A DNA stretch of 64,000 nucleotides from Neptuniibacter sp. 1_MG-2023 (GCF_030547185.1 NZ_JAUOQR010000006.1:124001-188000), one strand, 5' to 3'. Shown: positions 39,687 through 50,439, counted from the first letter of the stretch. Notes: generated by a model from the letters alone, not told the origin. Program-made: numbers and translations.

Positions 39687-40895
39687 TTAACTCTCACAGG
39701 TTGATTCAATTTTATGAATAGTTAAATCAGCACCGTTATACTCTTCCTCTTGCGTCAAACGAAGGCCAACTAGGAACTTAACAACACCATAGACAACAAC
39801 ACCGCCAACAACAGCGACAATAATACCAGCGCCCGTACCAATTAATTGAGAGGTCAGACTAACACCGCCCAACCCACCAAACATTTCCGAACCAAAGATA
39901 CCTGCAGCAATACCACCCCAAGCACCACACACACCATGAAGAGGCCACACACCTAAAACATCATCAATTTTCCATTTATTCTGTTGAATCGTAAACAAGA
40001 CAACAAAAATAGCACCGGCGACTGCACCAACAACTAAGGAGCCCATAGGGTGCATAACATCAGACCCTGCACACACAGCAACCAAACCGGCCAACGGGCC
40101 ATTATGAATAAAACCCGGGTCATTTTTACCAAAAATCAACGCTGTAATAATTCCGCCTACCATTGCCATCAGCGTGTTCACAGCAACTAAGCCAGAAATA
40201 CCATCCATAGTTTGTGCAGACATAACGTTAAATCCAAACCAGCCAATACATAAGATCCAAGAACCTAAGGCCAAAAATGGAATATTGGATGGTGGAAAAG
40301 CCACTAAACGCCCGCCTTTGTAACGCCCATTACGGATACCTAGCATCACCACAGCAACAAGCGCTAACCAACCACCCATACCATGCACTACAACTGATCC
40401 TGCAAAATCATGAAATCCTGCCCCAAAGCTTTCTTCCAACCACGCTTGAAAACCAAAGTTACCATTCCAAATAATCCCCTCAAAGAAAGGGTATATAAAG
40501 GCTACGATCAATGAAGACGCTAACAGAAAGGGCCAGAACTTAGCACGCTCAGCAATACCACCAGAAACAATTGCTGGAATTGCTGCGGCAAATGTCATTA
40601 AAAAGAAAAACTTAACTAACTCATAACCATTATTGCTTGCCAATTCCGCCGCAGGTGAAAAAAATGTAACACCATAAGCAACCCAGTAACCTACAAAAAA
40701 GTAAGCCATTGCAGAAAAACCAAAGTCGGTCAAAATTTTCACAAGCGCATTGACTTGGTTTTTATGACGAACCGTACCTACCTCCAAAAAAGCAAAGCCT
40801 GCATGCATGGCAAATACCATGATGGCTCCCATTAAGATAAATAAGGTATTCGAACTTTGGACTAGCGTCTCTACAGCGCTATTGACGTTTTCCAC
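39687..40895 (-). CDS. amt: Ammonium transporter, Amt family (marine-type)
   Basis: 402-residue membrane channel for ammonium with about eleven helices. The twin pore His residues are in VVHGMGGWLALVA near 169 and PLHGVCGAWGGIAAG near 317, and the conserved Asp in FHDFAGSVVVHG. It lacks a cleaved signal peptide and starts with GTG after CAGGAG. The N-terminal AFLEVGTVRHKNQVNAL and the overall shape are those of the subtype common in marine gammaproteobacteria. There is no glnK beside it, unlike the usual glnK-amtB pair. The short C-terminal tail lacks an obvious GlnK-dependent extension. Confidence 0.93.
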   Translation of the reverse strand: MENVNSAVETLVQSSNTLFILMGAIMVFAMHAGFAFLEVGTVRHKNQVNALVKILTDFGFSAMAYFFVGYWVAYGVTFFSPAAELASNNGYELVKFFFLMTFAAAIPAIVSGGIAERAKFWPFLLASSLIVAFIYPFFEGIIWNGNFGFQAWLEESFGAGFHDFAGSVVVHGMGGWLALVAVVMLGIRNGRYKGGRLVAFPPSNIPFLALGSWILCIGWFGFNVMSAQTMDGISGLVAVNTLMAMVGGIITALIFGKNDPGFIHNGPLAGLVAVCAGSDVMHPMGSLVVGAVAGAIFVVLFTIQQNKWKIDDVLGVWPLHGVCGAWGGIAAGIFGSEMFGGLGGVSLTSQLIGTGAGIIVAVVGGVVVYGVVKFLVGLRLTQEEEYNGADLTIHKIESTCES

Positions 40896-40956
40896 TGACA
40901 GTCTCCTGTTTTTTTATTCGGCAAAATGCACTGCACTTGTGCGCCAAAAAATAGTT

Positions 40957-40973
40957 GGCACCAATGCAATGCA
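40957..40973 (-). promoter_or_regulatory. Possible NtrC-binding site upstream of amt
   Basis: On the minus strand: TGCA-N6-TGGTGC-C. It shares both outer arms with the enteric NtrC site TGCACCA-N3-TGGTGCA but differs in the centre. It lies 60-80 bases before the amt start. I could not find a correctly spaced sigma-54 promoter to go with it, so this is tentative. Confidence 0.3.
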
Positions 40974-41143
40974 AAATCAGCATTTTTTTATACTTTTAAT
41001 TGAATATAATTTATGACAAAAGAAGCTAAAAACCCCTATTTCACAGGGAATCCAGCTAATTCACCATCAATTAATCAACGCTTCTATGCACCATTTAAAA
41101 GCATTAAGTATGCCAAACAGGATAAGCTGCACTAAAAAACAGC

Positions 41144-43297
41144 TTATAGCTTATGAGTAATTCTAAAACAGCTATGTATACGCTGATTTCGTTTAAAATC
41201 CGGATCTAAAGTACTGTAAGTTATATCTTCAACAACATAATCACTTAACGCCTCGTGATCTATTTTGAAGCGTCTATAATTATTGGAAAAGTACAATACA
41301 CCCTCTTTACGCAATAACCGCATTGCAGCATCAACCATATCTACATGATCTCGCTGTACATCAAGCACTCCTTCCATACGCTTTGAATTTGAAAACGTCG
41401 GAGGATCCATAAAGATCAGATCATAAGCAGGCTGACGCTGCATTCGCAACCACTTAAGGCAATCACCTTGTACCTGTTGATTCGCGTCCTGATCAAAGCC
41501 GTTAAGATCAAGATTACGTTTTGCCCAATTTAGATAGGTCGCAGACATATCAATACTGGTCGTTGTTTTTGCGCCCCCTTTTGCAGCATGCACTGAAGCA
41601 GTGCCGGTATAACAAAACAGATTTAAAACGTCTTTACCCGCTGACTCTTGCTGGATACGGTAGCGTATTGGGCGGTGGTCAAGAAACAGTCCCGTATCAA
41701 GGTAATCATGTAGGTTGACTAATAAGCGACAACCGTACTCATTCACCTCTTTAAAACGATGAGTCTCTGACTGTTTTTCATATTGATTTGAACCTTGCTG
41801 CTTTTTACGCTGCTTTAAAATCACTTTATTGGCAGGGATATCTAAGGCAACAGGAATCGCAGCCATCACTTCCTGTAATCGTGAGAAGGTTTTAACTGGA
41901 TCAATTTTTTTCGGTGCAGCATATTCCTGAACATGCACCTCATCACCATAAATATCGATCGCCACCGAATATTCCGGCATATCCGCATCATAGAGCCGGT
42001 AGCATTCTATCTGCTCTTTCTTAACCCATTTAGCTAACTGCTTTCTATTTTTTAATAAACGATTTGCAAACATTTGAGCACCATCACTCAACGGCACCAC
42101 TTCCTCCTCTTCGCGCACCCTTTGCTCTGGTCGATGCTCGGAGATTGGGTAAACAAACAGGCGACTTTCTAACGCGCCATTAAACAACTTATATTGTTTA
42201 TCTGCACGCATCCCCATCACTTTACACAGATCAGGGTTCGACGTGAAAATAGCGGCAGTCCAACCGGCAAACTGTTCTTTTAACTTGTCACCCAAGTGAC
42301 GATAGAGAAACATTAACTGCTGGGTTTCACCTAAGCGCTCCCCGTAAGGCGGATTAGTAACTAACAACCCTACCCCTTGAGGCAACTGTTCGCGTTCAAG
42401 GTCTTCCACTCGACAGGCCGCAAAATCGATAAATTCAGCAACTCCAGCTCGTTCCGCATTTTGTCTGGCGGATCTTAATACAGATTTATCCTCATCGCGG
42501 CCCACTAAGCTGATCTCTAATTGAGATAAACCCTTAGCTTTTCGCCCATTCGCTTCCGCAACCAACTCATCCCATATCCCTTTTTGATGACCCGTCCAGC
42601 GGGAAAAGCCATAACGCTTACGCTGCAAGCCCGGCGCAATATCAGCAGCCATCATTGCTGCTTCAATCAACAACGTCCCTGAACCACACATGGGGTCTAA
42701 CAAGAGATCAAAATCAGCGATACGTGCAGGCCAACCACTTCGAAGCAAAACAGCCGCCGCTAAGTTCTCCTTCATCGGTGCTTGTCCCGCCTGCAACCTA
42801 TAGGCACGACGGTGCAAACTATCACCTGAAAGATCAATCGCCACCGTCACTTTGCCACGGTGCATACGCACGTTAATACGTAGATCTGGAGCAACCTTAT
42901 CGACACTAGGGCGCGCGCCCGTTAAATCACGAATCTGATCCACAATGGCATCTTTAACCTTTAATGCACCAAAGTGGGTATTATTAATAGCGCGAGTCTG
43001 CCCCGTAAAATCGATCAATAAGGTACCTTCACTGCGCATATGATCCAACCAGTCAACCTGCTGGACCGCATCATAAAGATCCTCTGTCGTCTCAGCATCA
43101 CCTTGATAAACAGGCATCAACACACGGTTAGCCAAACGGGACCAAAGACATATACGGTAAGCATCTTCAAGATCACCATGACACTGCACACCCGCCACTG
43201 TTTGCTTGGTATCTTCAACACCGAGTTGGTGCAGCTCCTCCTCAAGTAGCAACTCAAGGCCTTTAGGGCATGTCAAAAACAGTTTCATAGGAATCAT
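41144..43297 (-). CDS. rlmL: 23S rRNA methyltransferase RlmKL (RlmL-RlmK fusion)
   Basis: 717 residues with two methyltransferases in one chain, as in E. coli: the N-terminal half makes m2G2445 and the C-terminal half m7G2069 of 23S rRNA. A THUMP domain (about 45-155) is followed by the RlmL catalytic domain with LLDPMCGSGTLLIEA and VTNPPYGERL. The RlmK domain has LNLFCYTGTASVHAA and FMDPPTFSNSKRM. Alignment with family N-termini suggests that ATG at 43288 (MKLFLTCPKGLE) may be the true start. It stands opposite rmf, tying two ribosome-related genes together. Confidence 0.96.
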   Translation of the reverse strand: MIPMKLFLTCPKGLELLLEEELHQLGVEDTKQTVAGVQCHGDLEDAYRICLWSRLANRVLMPVYQGDAETTEDLYDAVQQVDWLDHMRSEGTLLIDFTGQTRAINNTHFGALKVKDAIVDQIRDLTGARPSVDKVAPDLRINVRMHRGKVTVAIDLSGDSLHRRAYRLQAGQAPMKENLAAAVLLRSGWPARIADFDLLLDPMCGSGTLLIEAAMMAADIAPGLQRKRYGFSRWTGHQKGIWDELVAEANGRKAKGLSQLEISLVGRDEDKSVLRSARQNAERAGVAEFIDFAACRVEDLEREQLPQGVGLLVTNPPYGERLGETQQLMFLYRHLGDKLKEQFAGWTAAIFTSNPDLCKVMGMRADKQYKLFNGALESRLFVYPISEHRPEQRVREEEEVVPLSDGAQMFANRLLKNRKQLAKWVKKEQIECYRLYDADMPEYSVAIDIYGDEVHVQEYAAPKKIDPVKTFSRLQEVMAAIPVALDIPANKVILKQRKKQQGSNQYEKQSETHRFKEVNEYGCRLLVNLHDYLDTGLFLDHRPIRYRIQQESAGKDVLNLFCYTGTASVHAAKGGAKTTTSIDMSATYLNWAKRNLDLNGFDQDANQQVQGDCLKWLRMQRQPAYDLIFMDPPTFSNSKRMEGVLDVQRDHVDMVDAAMRLLRKEGVLYFSNNYRRFKIDHEALSDYVVEDITYSTLDPDFKRNQRIHSCFRITHKL

Positions 43298-43597
43298 TTA
43301 CTCTGTAAGTATTTCATTCAACTTGCGATTACAATGAAAAAAAATCATTGAAAGTCACAAATGTTTATTCATTAACTAACTTGATGAATGCACTGGTTTT
43401 TTTGCACCCACGTAATAAATTGTACTATTAATTCTAGCTACTCAATAGGCATTTTCAATCACGCTCACACGCTTTTTCCGTTATCAATAGAAGCCTACCT
43501 TCTGATTTTAATTAACTGCTAGGTAGATTTTAAGCGGATACCATGTCTCAAGGAACCGCTGCTCTCACAACTAAAACATCAAGAGAGGCTCAACTAC
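43298..43597. other. Intergenic region between rlmKL and rmf
   Basis: 300 A+T-rich bases between divergent genes, with no credible gene. It holds a short inverted repeat CAATGA-N7-TCATTG near 43334-43352 and otherwise presumably the rmf promoter and leader. I could not fix a promoter. RMF is usually induced in stationary phase, so a complex upstream region would be expected. Confidence 0.5.
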
Positions 43598-43804
43598 ATG
43601 AAGAGACAAAAACGTGATCGTAGTAACACACTTTTCAATCGAGGCTTTCAAGCCGGCATAAGTGGAAAATCTCGGGATCTCTGCCCGGTCAACACATCAG
43701 ACCTTAGAAGTCACTGGATGAGTGGTTGGCGACAAGGACGAGAAGCTCACTGGAGCGGCATGGATGGAGTATCAGCAATACAAGCCGACCCAGCATTTCA
43801 TTAA
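43598..43804 (+). CDS. rmf: Ribosome modulation factor RMF
   Basis: 68-residue basic protein that pairs 70S ribosomes into inactive 100S dimers in stationary phase. The N-terminal KRQKRDRSNTLFNRGFQAG and the LRSHWMSGWRQGREAHW segment are characteristic. GAGAGG lies upstream of the ATG. A hairpin lies between it and the convergent pyrD gene. Confidence 0.96.
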   Translation: MKRQKRDRSNTLFNRGFQAGISGKSRDLCPVNTSDLRSHWMSGWRQGREAHWSGMDGVSAIQADPAFH

Positions 43805-43811
43805 ACTTATT

Positions 43812-43837
43812 TAAAAAGGCTCCCTAATAGGGAGCCT
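43812..43837 (-). terminator. Terminator between convergent rmf and pyrD
   Basis: AGGCTCCC-TAATA-GGGAGCCT at 43817-43837, a perfect eight-base stem. The T-run is on the minus strand, so it primarily ends pyrD, 26 bases after its stop. It may also end rmf more weakly. Confidence 0.88.
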
Positions 43838-43863
43838 CATCATTGGGGATTATATCTACTAAC

Positions 43864-44889
43864 TTATACAGACAACTGCTCTATTGCACGAACCGATTCA
43901 GTGACCAACTTCGGCCCACGGTAGATAAACCCACTGTATATTTGAACTAGGCTTGCACCCGCTTCTATCTTTTCTGCCGCATCAAACCCTTCCGTAATTC
44001 CACCGACACCTATAATAGGTAGCGCTCCATCTAGCTCTTTTGCGAGAGTTCGGATCACTTTTGTAGATTTGTTACGCAAAGGCGCGCCAGAAAGACCACC
44101 GGTTTCATCGGCGTATAACAGCCCTTCAACACCGTCACGGGATAAGGTCGTATTCGTTGCTATTACCCCATCAATTTCATAAGACTTTAGGGATGCCGCA
44201 ACTAAAACCAGCTCCTCATCAGTCATATCCGGTGCAATTTTAACGGCGATAGGAACATAACGATCATGAAATTTCGCTAGTTTTGCCTGTTCAGATTTAA
44301 GTGCATCTAACAAACTATTTAATGCCTCACCGTATTGCAGTGTCCGTAACCCTGGAGTATTCGGCGAAGAAACATTGACGGTTATATAACTTGCTCGACT
44401 ATAAACTTTACGTAAGCAATAAAGGTAATCGTCATTAGCATCTTCATTAGGCGTATCTTTATTTTTACCTATATTAATGCCTAGTACGCCTTTATAACGA
44501 CTTTTATCTAGGTTAGATAACAATCTATCTACACCGTCATTATTAAAGCCCATACGATTAATAATAGCGCCTTGTTCAGGTAAACGAAAAATTCGAGGCT
44601 TGGGATTTCCATCCTGGGGACGAGGCGTTACGGTACCAACCTCTACAAAACCAAAACCCATCGCTGCCATACCATCAACGGCAATGCCGTTTTTATCTAA
44701 TCCAGCAGCCAACCCTACACGGTTAGGAAAATTAATACCCATAACCTGAACCGGATCAGATAATTTTTCAGCACCCAGTAACTTATTCACACCTAATGCA
44801 GACGCAAGATTCATCGAATGCAAAGCGACGTTGTGTGAAAGTTCGGGATCAAGCTGAAACATTAAAGATCGAGTCAGTGAATACAACAT
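43864..44889 (-). CDS. pyrD: Dihydroorotate dehydrogenase (quinone), class 2
   Basis: 341 residues from ATG at 44889 (the frame opens at 44964, but homologues start at the [16 protein letters not shown]-type segment). Oxidises dihydroorotate to orotate and reduces quinone at the membrane. N-terminal helices for membrane contact, [10 protein letters not shown] for FMN, catalytic Ser in [11 protein letters not shown] near residue 170 (class 2), and VKIAPD. Convergent with rmf. Confidence 0.96.
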   Translation of the reverse strand: MLYSLTRSLMFQLDPELSHNVALHSMNLASALGVNKLLGAEKLSDPVQVMGINFPNRVGLAAGLDKNGIAVDGMAAMGFGFVEVGTVTPRPQDGNPKPRIFRLPEQGAIINRMGFNNDGVDRLLSNLDKSRYKGVLGINIGKNKDTPNEDANDDYLYCLRKVYSRASYITVNVSSPNTPGLRTLQYGEALNSLLDALKSEQAKLAKFHDRYVPIAVKIAPDMTDEELVLVAASLKSYEIDGVIATNTTLSRDGVEGLLYADETGGLSGAPLRNKSTKVIRTLAKELDGALPIIGVGGITEGFDAAEKIEAGASLVQIYSGFIYRGPKLVTESVRAIEQLSV

Positions 44890-45042
44890 ACAGATACCAG
44901 ATAACAAAATTTGCACGATTATAGGCGAGGCGTAATCAGAATAACATAGGGCAAAGCGGATCAAATTGAGAAGTTAGGCTTTTTCATAATAAAAACATAA
45001 AGTTATAAAACAATAGTTTCGTTAGAAGAAAAAGACCTAGCT

Positions 45043-45264
45043 CTACTTAATTTTCTCTATCCCTTTATATTTGCCCTGATCATCAAAAGTGATACGAAAA
45101 CGCCCCTTCACACCATCTTTCAATAGAAAAGGTTTTAGTATTTTGGCTGGAAATTGTACGCTGCGACCATCAAGTGCGTGCGCAAAAACAGTTTGCGCAA
45201 CACCTTGATACATCAAAATATATTTATCAGCAGAGATATATAAGTCAACAAGTATAGATTTCAT
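45043..45264 (-). CDS. DUF2835 protein
   Basis: 73 residues. The pattern LYISADKYILMYQG, VFAHALDGRSVQFPAKILKPF and GVKGRFRITFDDQGK closely follows the DUF2835 family, small proteins of unknown function in marine and pseudomonad gammaproteobacteria. It lies downstream of the NAD-glutamate dehydrogenase gene on the same strand, with a hairpin between. Confidence 0.85.
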   Translation of the reverse strand: MKSILVDLYISADKYILMYQGVAQTVFAHALDGRSVQFPAKILKPFLLKDGVKGRFRITFDDQGKYKGIEKIK

Positions 45265-45292
45265 AACTATTTAACAAAGGCTACAAAATAAA

Positions 45293-45339
45293 GAGCGCAA
45301 CAATAAAACATAACTTATAGCCCTGTCATCATTGCGCTC
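45293..45339 (-). terminator. Large-loop hairpin after the glutamate dehydrogenase gene
   Basis: GAGCGCAA (45293-45300) pairs perfectly with TTGCGCTC (45332-45339) across a 31-base loop. On the minus strand it is followed by TTTATTTT. It starts seven bases after the gdh stop. The large loop makes it a less certain terminator, but position and T-run fit. Confidence 0.55.
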
Positions 45340-45345
45340 AACTTT

Positions 45346-48300
45346 TTATGCACTGTATTGACATATTTTTGCTAAATCAAAAAGCTCCCTCAAAGCCACT
45401 GTATACATTGCATACTCTTGTTTTTTTGCGCTTTTCAGCTCAACTAGTACATTTTCCCAACGCTGTACTAACCACTCATTTTCAGTACACCATTTATCAA
45501 TTGCATGCTGCACTGAACAGCCAGAGTGCTGTCCCTTAATAGCAATCGCGACAATAGCCCTTTGCTGCCAATCAAGATCATCTCTAAAAGCTTCACGCGC
45601 CAACGCCTGCCAATAATTATCAACACGAAGTGTATTCAGCTTTTGGGACAGCCAGTCCAATTCCAATCGTTCTCCCAATCCAAAGTACATCTGAGCGACC
45701 TTGTCGGTAGATAGCTCCGCCAACTCTGCCGCCTCAATAATCCCCAACGATGAATATAGAAAACGTGCACCCGATACCATTTTGGCCAACTTAACAGGCA
45801 CACCCTCCGCTTGATAATACTCTTTTGAACTCTCCCAACGCTTTAAGGGCTCTCCAGAGAGAATTTTTTCTTGTTTATTTAATATTTTTACCAGTTCACT
45901 TCTAAAGCGTTTAACCTCAACACTGCAATCTAATTCCAAGCGGCGATTACGTACAAACCAACGGGTTGCTCTCCTCATTAAATGCTGTAACTCATGCATC
46001 ATTTTGATTTGAGCTTCATTGCTTACCTTATGGTCTAGCGTCTCGATCTGCTGCCAAAGCGGTTCTATATCAAACACATCTCTAGCAAGAATATAAGCTC
46101 GAGCGATTGATGCGTCATCGGCGCCGGTTGATATGCGTAAACGGTCAACAAAATTGATGCCCATCATATTGATCATATGATTCGCAATCTGAGTCCCTAT
46201 AATCTCACGCCTTAAACGGTGTGATGTTAACTCTTCTGGAAACTTATCCACTAACAGCTCAGGAAAAGCGCTATTAAGTTCATGGCATAAATAGGGATCA
46301 TCAGGCACGCTGGATACACTTAATGTTTGCTTCAACTCCGCTTTACTGTAAGAGATCAGTATAGAAAGCTCTGGACGCGTAAATCCAAGTTTCATATTAA
46401 AGCGTTCATTAAGAGCTTCATCGTCAGGCAAAAATTCAAGCGCTCGATTAAGCTTTCCCGCACTTTCCATATTCGATATATAGCGCTGATATTCAGACAT
46501 ATTTTCTAATGACCGCGATTCGGCCATAGAGATTGCTTGTACTTGGCGATAGTTGTTCTGCAACACTAATTCGGAAATCTCTTCAGTCATCTGTGCCAAT
46601 AACAGGTTGCGCTGCTTCCGCGTCATATCACCATTATCAACAAGCTGGTTGAGTAGGATTTTTATATTCACCTCATGGTCTGAACAATCAACACCACCCG
46701 CATTATCAATAAAGTCTGTATTAACCCGTCCTCCTGATAGGGCATATTCCATGCGTGCCCGTTGGCTTAAGCCTAAGTTACCGCCTTCGCCGACAACTTT
46801 GCAGCGTAGCTCATTACCATTAACCCTAAGTGCATCGTTTGCCTTATCACCTATATCCCCATCACTCTCTGTTGTAGCTTTAACATAAGTACCAATCCCG
46901 CCATTCCATAACAGATCGACCGGCGCCTTTAACAAAGCACTGATTAATTCATTAGGTGGAACCGCTACGCTAGTTAACCCCGTTAATGCTTGCATCTCAG
47001 GTGTAAGTTTTATGGACTTACTGCTCCGACTAAAAATCCCTCCCCCTTTTGATATGAGAGATGAATCATAATCAGACCAGGAGGAGCGAGGAAGTTCGAA
47101 AAGCCGCTGCCTCTCTGACCAGCTTTTAGCGGCATCCGGCTGAGGATCTATAAATATATGCTGATGGTTAAACGCTGCCACCAGCTGAATATGTTTCGAC
47201 AATAACATACCATTGCCAAACACATCCCCTGACATATCTCCAATACCAACCACTGTGAAATTTTGCTTATCAGTATTGATACCCATTTCACGGAAATGGC
47301 GCTCTACTGACACCCAAGCACCTCGCGCGGTTATGCCCATCTTTTTATGGTCATAACCTAAACTACCACCAGATGCGAAGGCATCGCCCAACCAGAAACC
47401 GTAATTTTCCGCTATCTCATTCGCTATATCTGAAAAAGCAGCAGTTCCCTTATCTGCAGCAACCACTAAATAGGTATCATCTTCATCATGGCGAACCACC
47501 GATTCTGGTGGTACAACTTCACCATCAATTAAGTTATCGGTGATATCAAGCAACCCACTAATAAATGTTTTATAACAGCTGATACCTTCAGCCAGCCACG
47601 CATCTCGACTCATTCCATCAGATAATTGCTTAGCAACAAAGCCACCTTTTGCGCCCACCGGTACGATAACCGCATTTTTAACCTGTTGTGCTTTAACTAA
47701 CCCCAACACCTCTGTCCGATAATCCTCAAAACGGTCTGACCAACGCAATCCGCCGCGAGCGACCTTTCCACCCCGTAAATGAACCCCTTCAACTTGAGGT
47801 GAAAAAACAAATATTTCAAATTTTGGTTTTGGCAGCGGGACATCAGGAATTTGCTCTGGGGCCAGTTTAAAAGAGAAATAACACTTATATTCTCCCTCTT
47901 TTTCCTGATAATAATTTGTCCGTAACGTAGCCTTAATTAAGGCTAAATATTCTCGAATAACCCTATCATCATTTAAACTCACGACTTGATCTAAGCTCGT
48001 CAGCACCTGTTGCTCTAATACCTCCTCATCACCCCGATTTTCAGGATCGAAACGAGCGGTAAAAAGCTTGACTAACTTAGCCGCGATATCAACGTATGAG
48101 TTTAAGGTGCTGCTGATTGCTTCAGGACTAATAGGAAAGCCAATCTGCTTCATATAAGCAGCGTAAGCTCTGAGCATAGAGACTTCACGCCAATTAACTT
48201 CGCCACCTAAGACTAAGCGGTTAAATTCATCACTGGCGGCTTTTCCTGTCCACACATGTAAAAAGGCCTCTTCAAAGAAGTGCTTCAATGTATCAGGTGA

Positions 48301-50184
48301 AACGGTTCCATTACCTATATATTGCAGGCTGAAATCGTGAATCCAGATCTGTTGGTTTTTCCCCTCAACCTGATAAGGATGTTCATCAAGCACTCTTAGG
48401 CCGAAGTTTTCCAATACCGGAATAACATCAGAAAGAGGCAATGAGGCGCCTAAACAGAAAAGCTTAAAATTAAGATTGGCATCACCCCGCTCAAAAGCCT
48501 TATAAAAACTGAGCTGTATCGGATTCTCACTATTAAGTTTAGCTATACGCTGAAGGTCTACCACCGCAGTACGTGGCATAAAATCTGAACTATAACTTGT
48601 AGAGAATGAATCACCATAGAGATTATAAGTGGCTGTTCCACCCTCCTCTCCCAGCGTTTCAACCAAAGCATCACGCAGATCCTCAGACCAGCTTCTACCT
48701 GCCTGCCTTACCAATGCCTCAAGTTTTGCTTCATCAACCCCTTCTGCGATCGCGTCACCACGCAAAATAAATTGCGTTCGCGTCAAGATAGATTCAGAGA
48801 AGTAAGTGGTAAAATCAGCTTGATCGCAGCCAAGTTCTCGGCATAAGAGTGTTTCAACTTTCCGCCTAAATTCGGTGCTGTATATATCCCTTGGAGAATA
48901 GATCAAACATGAATAAAATTGACCGAAATAATCCCGACGGAGAAATAGACGGATCTGTCGGCGTTCATGAATTTGTAAGATACCAATAACAATACGATAA
49001 AGGTCATCAATATTTACTTGGAAAAGATCATCCCTAGGGTGTATTTCTAAAATTTGTAATAGTTCTTTCCAATCATGCCCTTGGTGATGGAGACCCGATT
49101 TCTCCATAATCGCCTCGACTTTTCGACGCACAATTGGAATTTGACGCGAGCTTTGGATATAGACGCTAGATGTATACAGACCAAGAAAACGGCTCTCACC
49201 CACCAAAACCCCATCCCGGTCATAACGTTTAATACTAATGTAATCAGGATAGATCGGACGATGAACGGTCGATTTATGGTTTGATTTTGTGAATGAAAGG
49301 ATATCTGGAATTAAAACAAAGCCATCTGCATCTCGTGAATTTTGATTTACCAAAGCTGAGCGGCAATGCTCATCACAAAACTTCAATAAACCTAACTGAC
49401 TACCGGGTACCGCTTCAAGTATCTGTTTGCCCCCTTTTGAAACCAGCTGATACTCATCATAACCTAAGAAAGTGAAATGACTTTTAAGCCAAACAATAAA
49501 GTCATGTGCTTCAGTAGAAATGCTCTCCTCAAATCCATTCACTGGTTGTGAGAAAAGAGCAGTCAAGCGGTCGCACTGTTCCAACATCGGAGTAAAGTCT
49601 TCCACCACCATAGTGACATCTTCAAGCACATTCAGAAGATCGTTTTCTAAGGAGGTTAACTCTTCAGCTCCCGTGTGACGGTCCACTTGGATTGATACTA
49701 ATGTTTCACGGTGGGTGTTTTTAGAATGCACGTTGCCAGCACAACTATCTTTATCAAATGCATCCATCAACTCACCGCTATCATCTCTTTTCATGGTGAG
49801 CACAGCATTATGAATAGCATGTATGGTTAAATTTCTTCGATTCAACTCCATACGCAAGGAATCAACAACAAACGGCATATCCTCTTGCAATACCTCAATG
49901 ATGGTATGTGTTGATTGCCAACCATGTTGTTCATAATCTGGATTAAAAACTCGGACTTTAGCTTGCTCTCTTTTACGACATTGAATAAATTGCCAGCAGG
50001 CTAATGTTGATCCATAGAGATCTTCTAACTTCCATTCATTCAGATCGATTAACGAGGCTGATGAGTAATAAAGCTTGGCAAATTCGATCAAATCCCCTGC
50101 TTGCTCAGCAATCAACCTCTGTTCTATCTCCTCACAAAGAAGCGCAAGAAGTTTCTCTTTTTCATCTACTCTATAGTTATCCAT
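45346..50184 (-). CDS. gdhB: NAD-specific glutamate dehydrogenase, 180-kDa class
   Basis: 1612 residues from ATG at 50184 (frame opens at 50214). Converts glutamate to 2-oxoglutarate with NAD, mainly catabolic. A long N-terminal regulatory region (about 1-700) with ACT-like parts precedes the catalytic core. The core shows HLRGGKVARGGLRWSDRFED, the catalytic Lys in VIVPVGAKGGFV near residue 840, the nucleotide-binding VVGIGDMSGDVFGNGML and the segment DFIDNAGGVDCSDHEVNIK. A C-terminal helical region of about 400 residues is typical. It is a single gene with hairpin after it. Feeds 2-oxoglutarate to the TCA enzymes encoded in the same window. Confidence 0.96.
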   Translation of the reverse strand: MDNYRVDEKEKLLALLCEEIEQRLIAEQAGDLIEFAKLYYSSASLIDLNEWKLEDLYGSTLACWQFIQCRKREQAKVRVFNPDYEQHGWQSTHTIIEVLQEDMPFVVDSLRMELNRRNLTIHAIHNAVLTMKRDDSGELMDAFDKDSCAGNVHSKNTHRETLVSIQVDRHTGAEELTSLENDLLNVLEDVTMVVEDFTPMLEQCDRLTALFSQPVNGFEESISTEAHDFIVWLKSHFTFLGYDEYQLVSKGGKQILEAVPGSQLGLLKFCDEHCRSALVNQNSRDADGFVLIPDILSFTKSNHKSTVHRPIYPDYISIKRYDRDGVLVGESRFLGLYTSSVYIQSSRQIPIVRRKVEAIMEKSGLHHQGHDWKELLQILEIHPRDDLFQVNIDDLYRIVIGILQIHERRQIRLFLRRDYFGQFYSCLIYSPRDIYSTEFRRKVETLLCRELGCDQADFTTYFSESILTRTQFILRGDAIAEGVDEAKLEALVRQAGRSWSEDLRDALVETLGEEGGTATYNLYGDSFSTSYSSDFMPRTAVVDLQRIAKLNSENPIQLSFYKAFERGDANLNFKLFCLGASLPLSDVIPVLENFGLRVLDEHPYQVEGKNQQIWIHDFSLQYIGNGTVSPDTLKHFFEEAFLHVWTGKAASDEFNRLVLGGEVNWREVSMLRAYAAYMKQIGFPISPEAISSTLNSYVDIAAKLVKLFTARFDPENRGDEEVLEQQVLTSLDQVVSLNDDRVIREYLALIKATLRTNYYQEKEGEYKCYFSFKLAPEQIPDVPLPKPKFEIFVFSPQVEGVHLRGGKVARGGLRWSDRFEDYRTEVLGLVKAQQVKNAVIVPVGAKGGFVAKQLSDGMSRDAWLAEGISCYKTFISGLLDITDNLIDGEVVPPESVVRHDEDDTYLVVAADKGTAAFSDIANEIAENYGFWLGDAFASGGSLGYDHKKMGITARGAWVSVERHFREMGINTDKQNFTVVGIGDMSGDVFGNGMLLSKHIQLVAAFNHQHIFIDPQPDAAKSWSERQRLFELPRSSWSDYDSSLISKGGGIFSRSSKSIKLTPEMQALTGLTSVAVPPNELISALLKAPVDLLWNGGIGTYVKATTESDGDIGDKANDALRVNGNELRCKVVGEGGNLGLSQRARMEYALSGGRVNTDFIDNAGGVDCSDHEVNIKILLNQLVDNGDMTRKQRNLLLAQMTEEISELVLQNNYRQVQAISMAESRSLENMSEYQRYISNMESAGKLNRALEFLPDDEALNERFNMKLGFTRPELSILISYSKAELKQTLSVSSVPDDPYLCHELNSAFPELLVDKFPEELTSHRLRREIIGTQIANHMINMMGINFVDRLRISTGADDASIARAYILARDVFDIEPLWQQIETLDHKVSNEAQIKMMHELQHLMRRATRWFVRNRRLELDCSVEVKRFRSELVKILNKQEKILSGEPLKRWESSKEYYQAEGVPVKLAKMVSGARFLYSSLGIIEAAELAELSTDKVAQMYFGLGERLELDWLSQKLNTLRVDNYWQALAREAFRDDLDWQQRAIVAIAIKGQHSGCSVQHAIDKWCTENEWLVQRWENVLVELKSAKKQEYAMYTVALRELFDLAKICQYSA

Positions 50185-50439
50185 AATGCACTCAAAAATA
50201 AGCCCGTTTATCAATAGTATAGATAGGAACTAAAGATACGCGCAGGCTTTTTATTAAACATCTTCTAATATACTCATTAAGCAGCCAATAACCGTTAAAC
50301 AAACGCAAAAAAGAATATTTCTCCTTCAAGAATCATTGCTATGACCACTAACATTACTCATAATCAAAAAACGTGGGATTTATTAATAACGTGTTAAGGT
50401 TTTAGATCTGCACCTTTGAAGTATTAACCAAAGGACTTT

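Noticed and set aside
40896-40956. Sigma-54 promoter for amt
   Set aside because: TGGCGC-N5-TGC has one base too few between GG and GC; another candidate (TGCAGT-N5-TTGC) lacks the essential GG.
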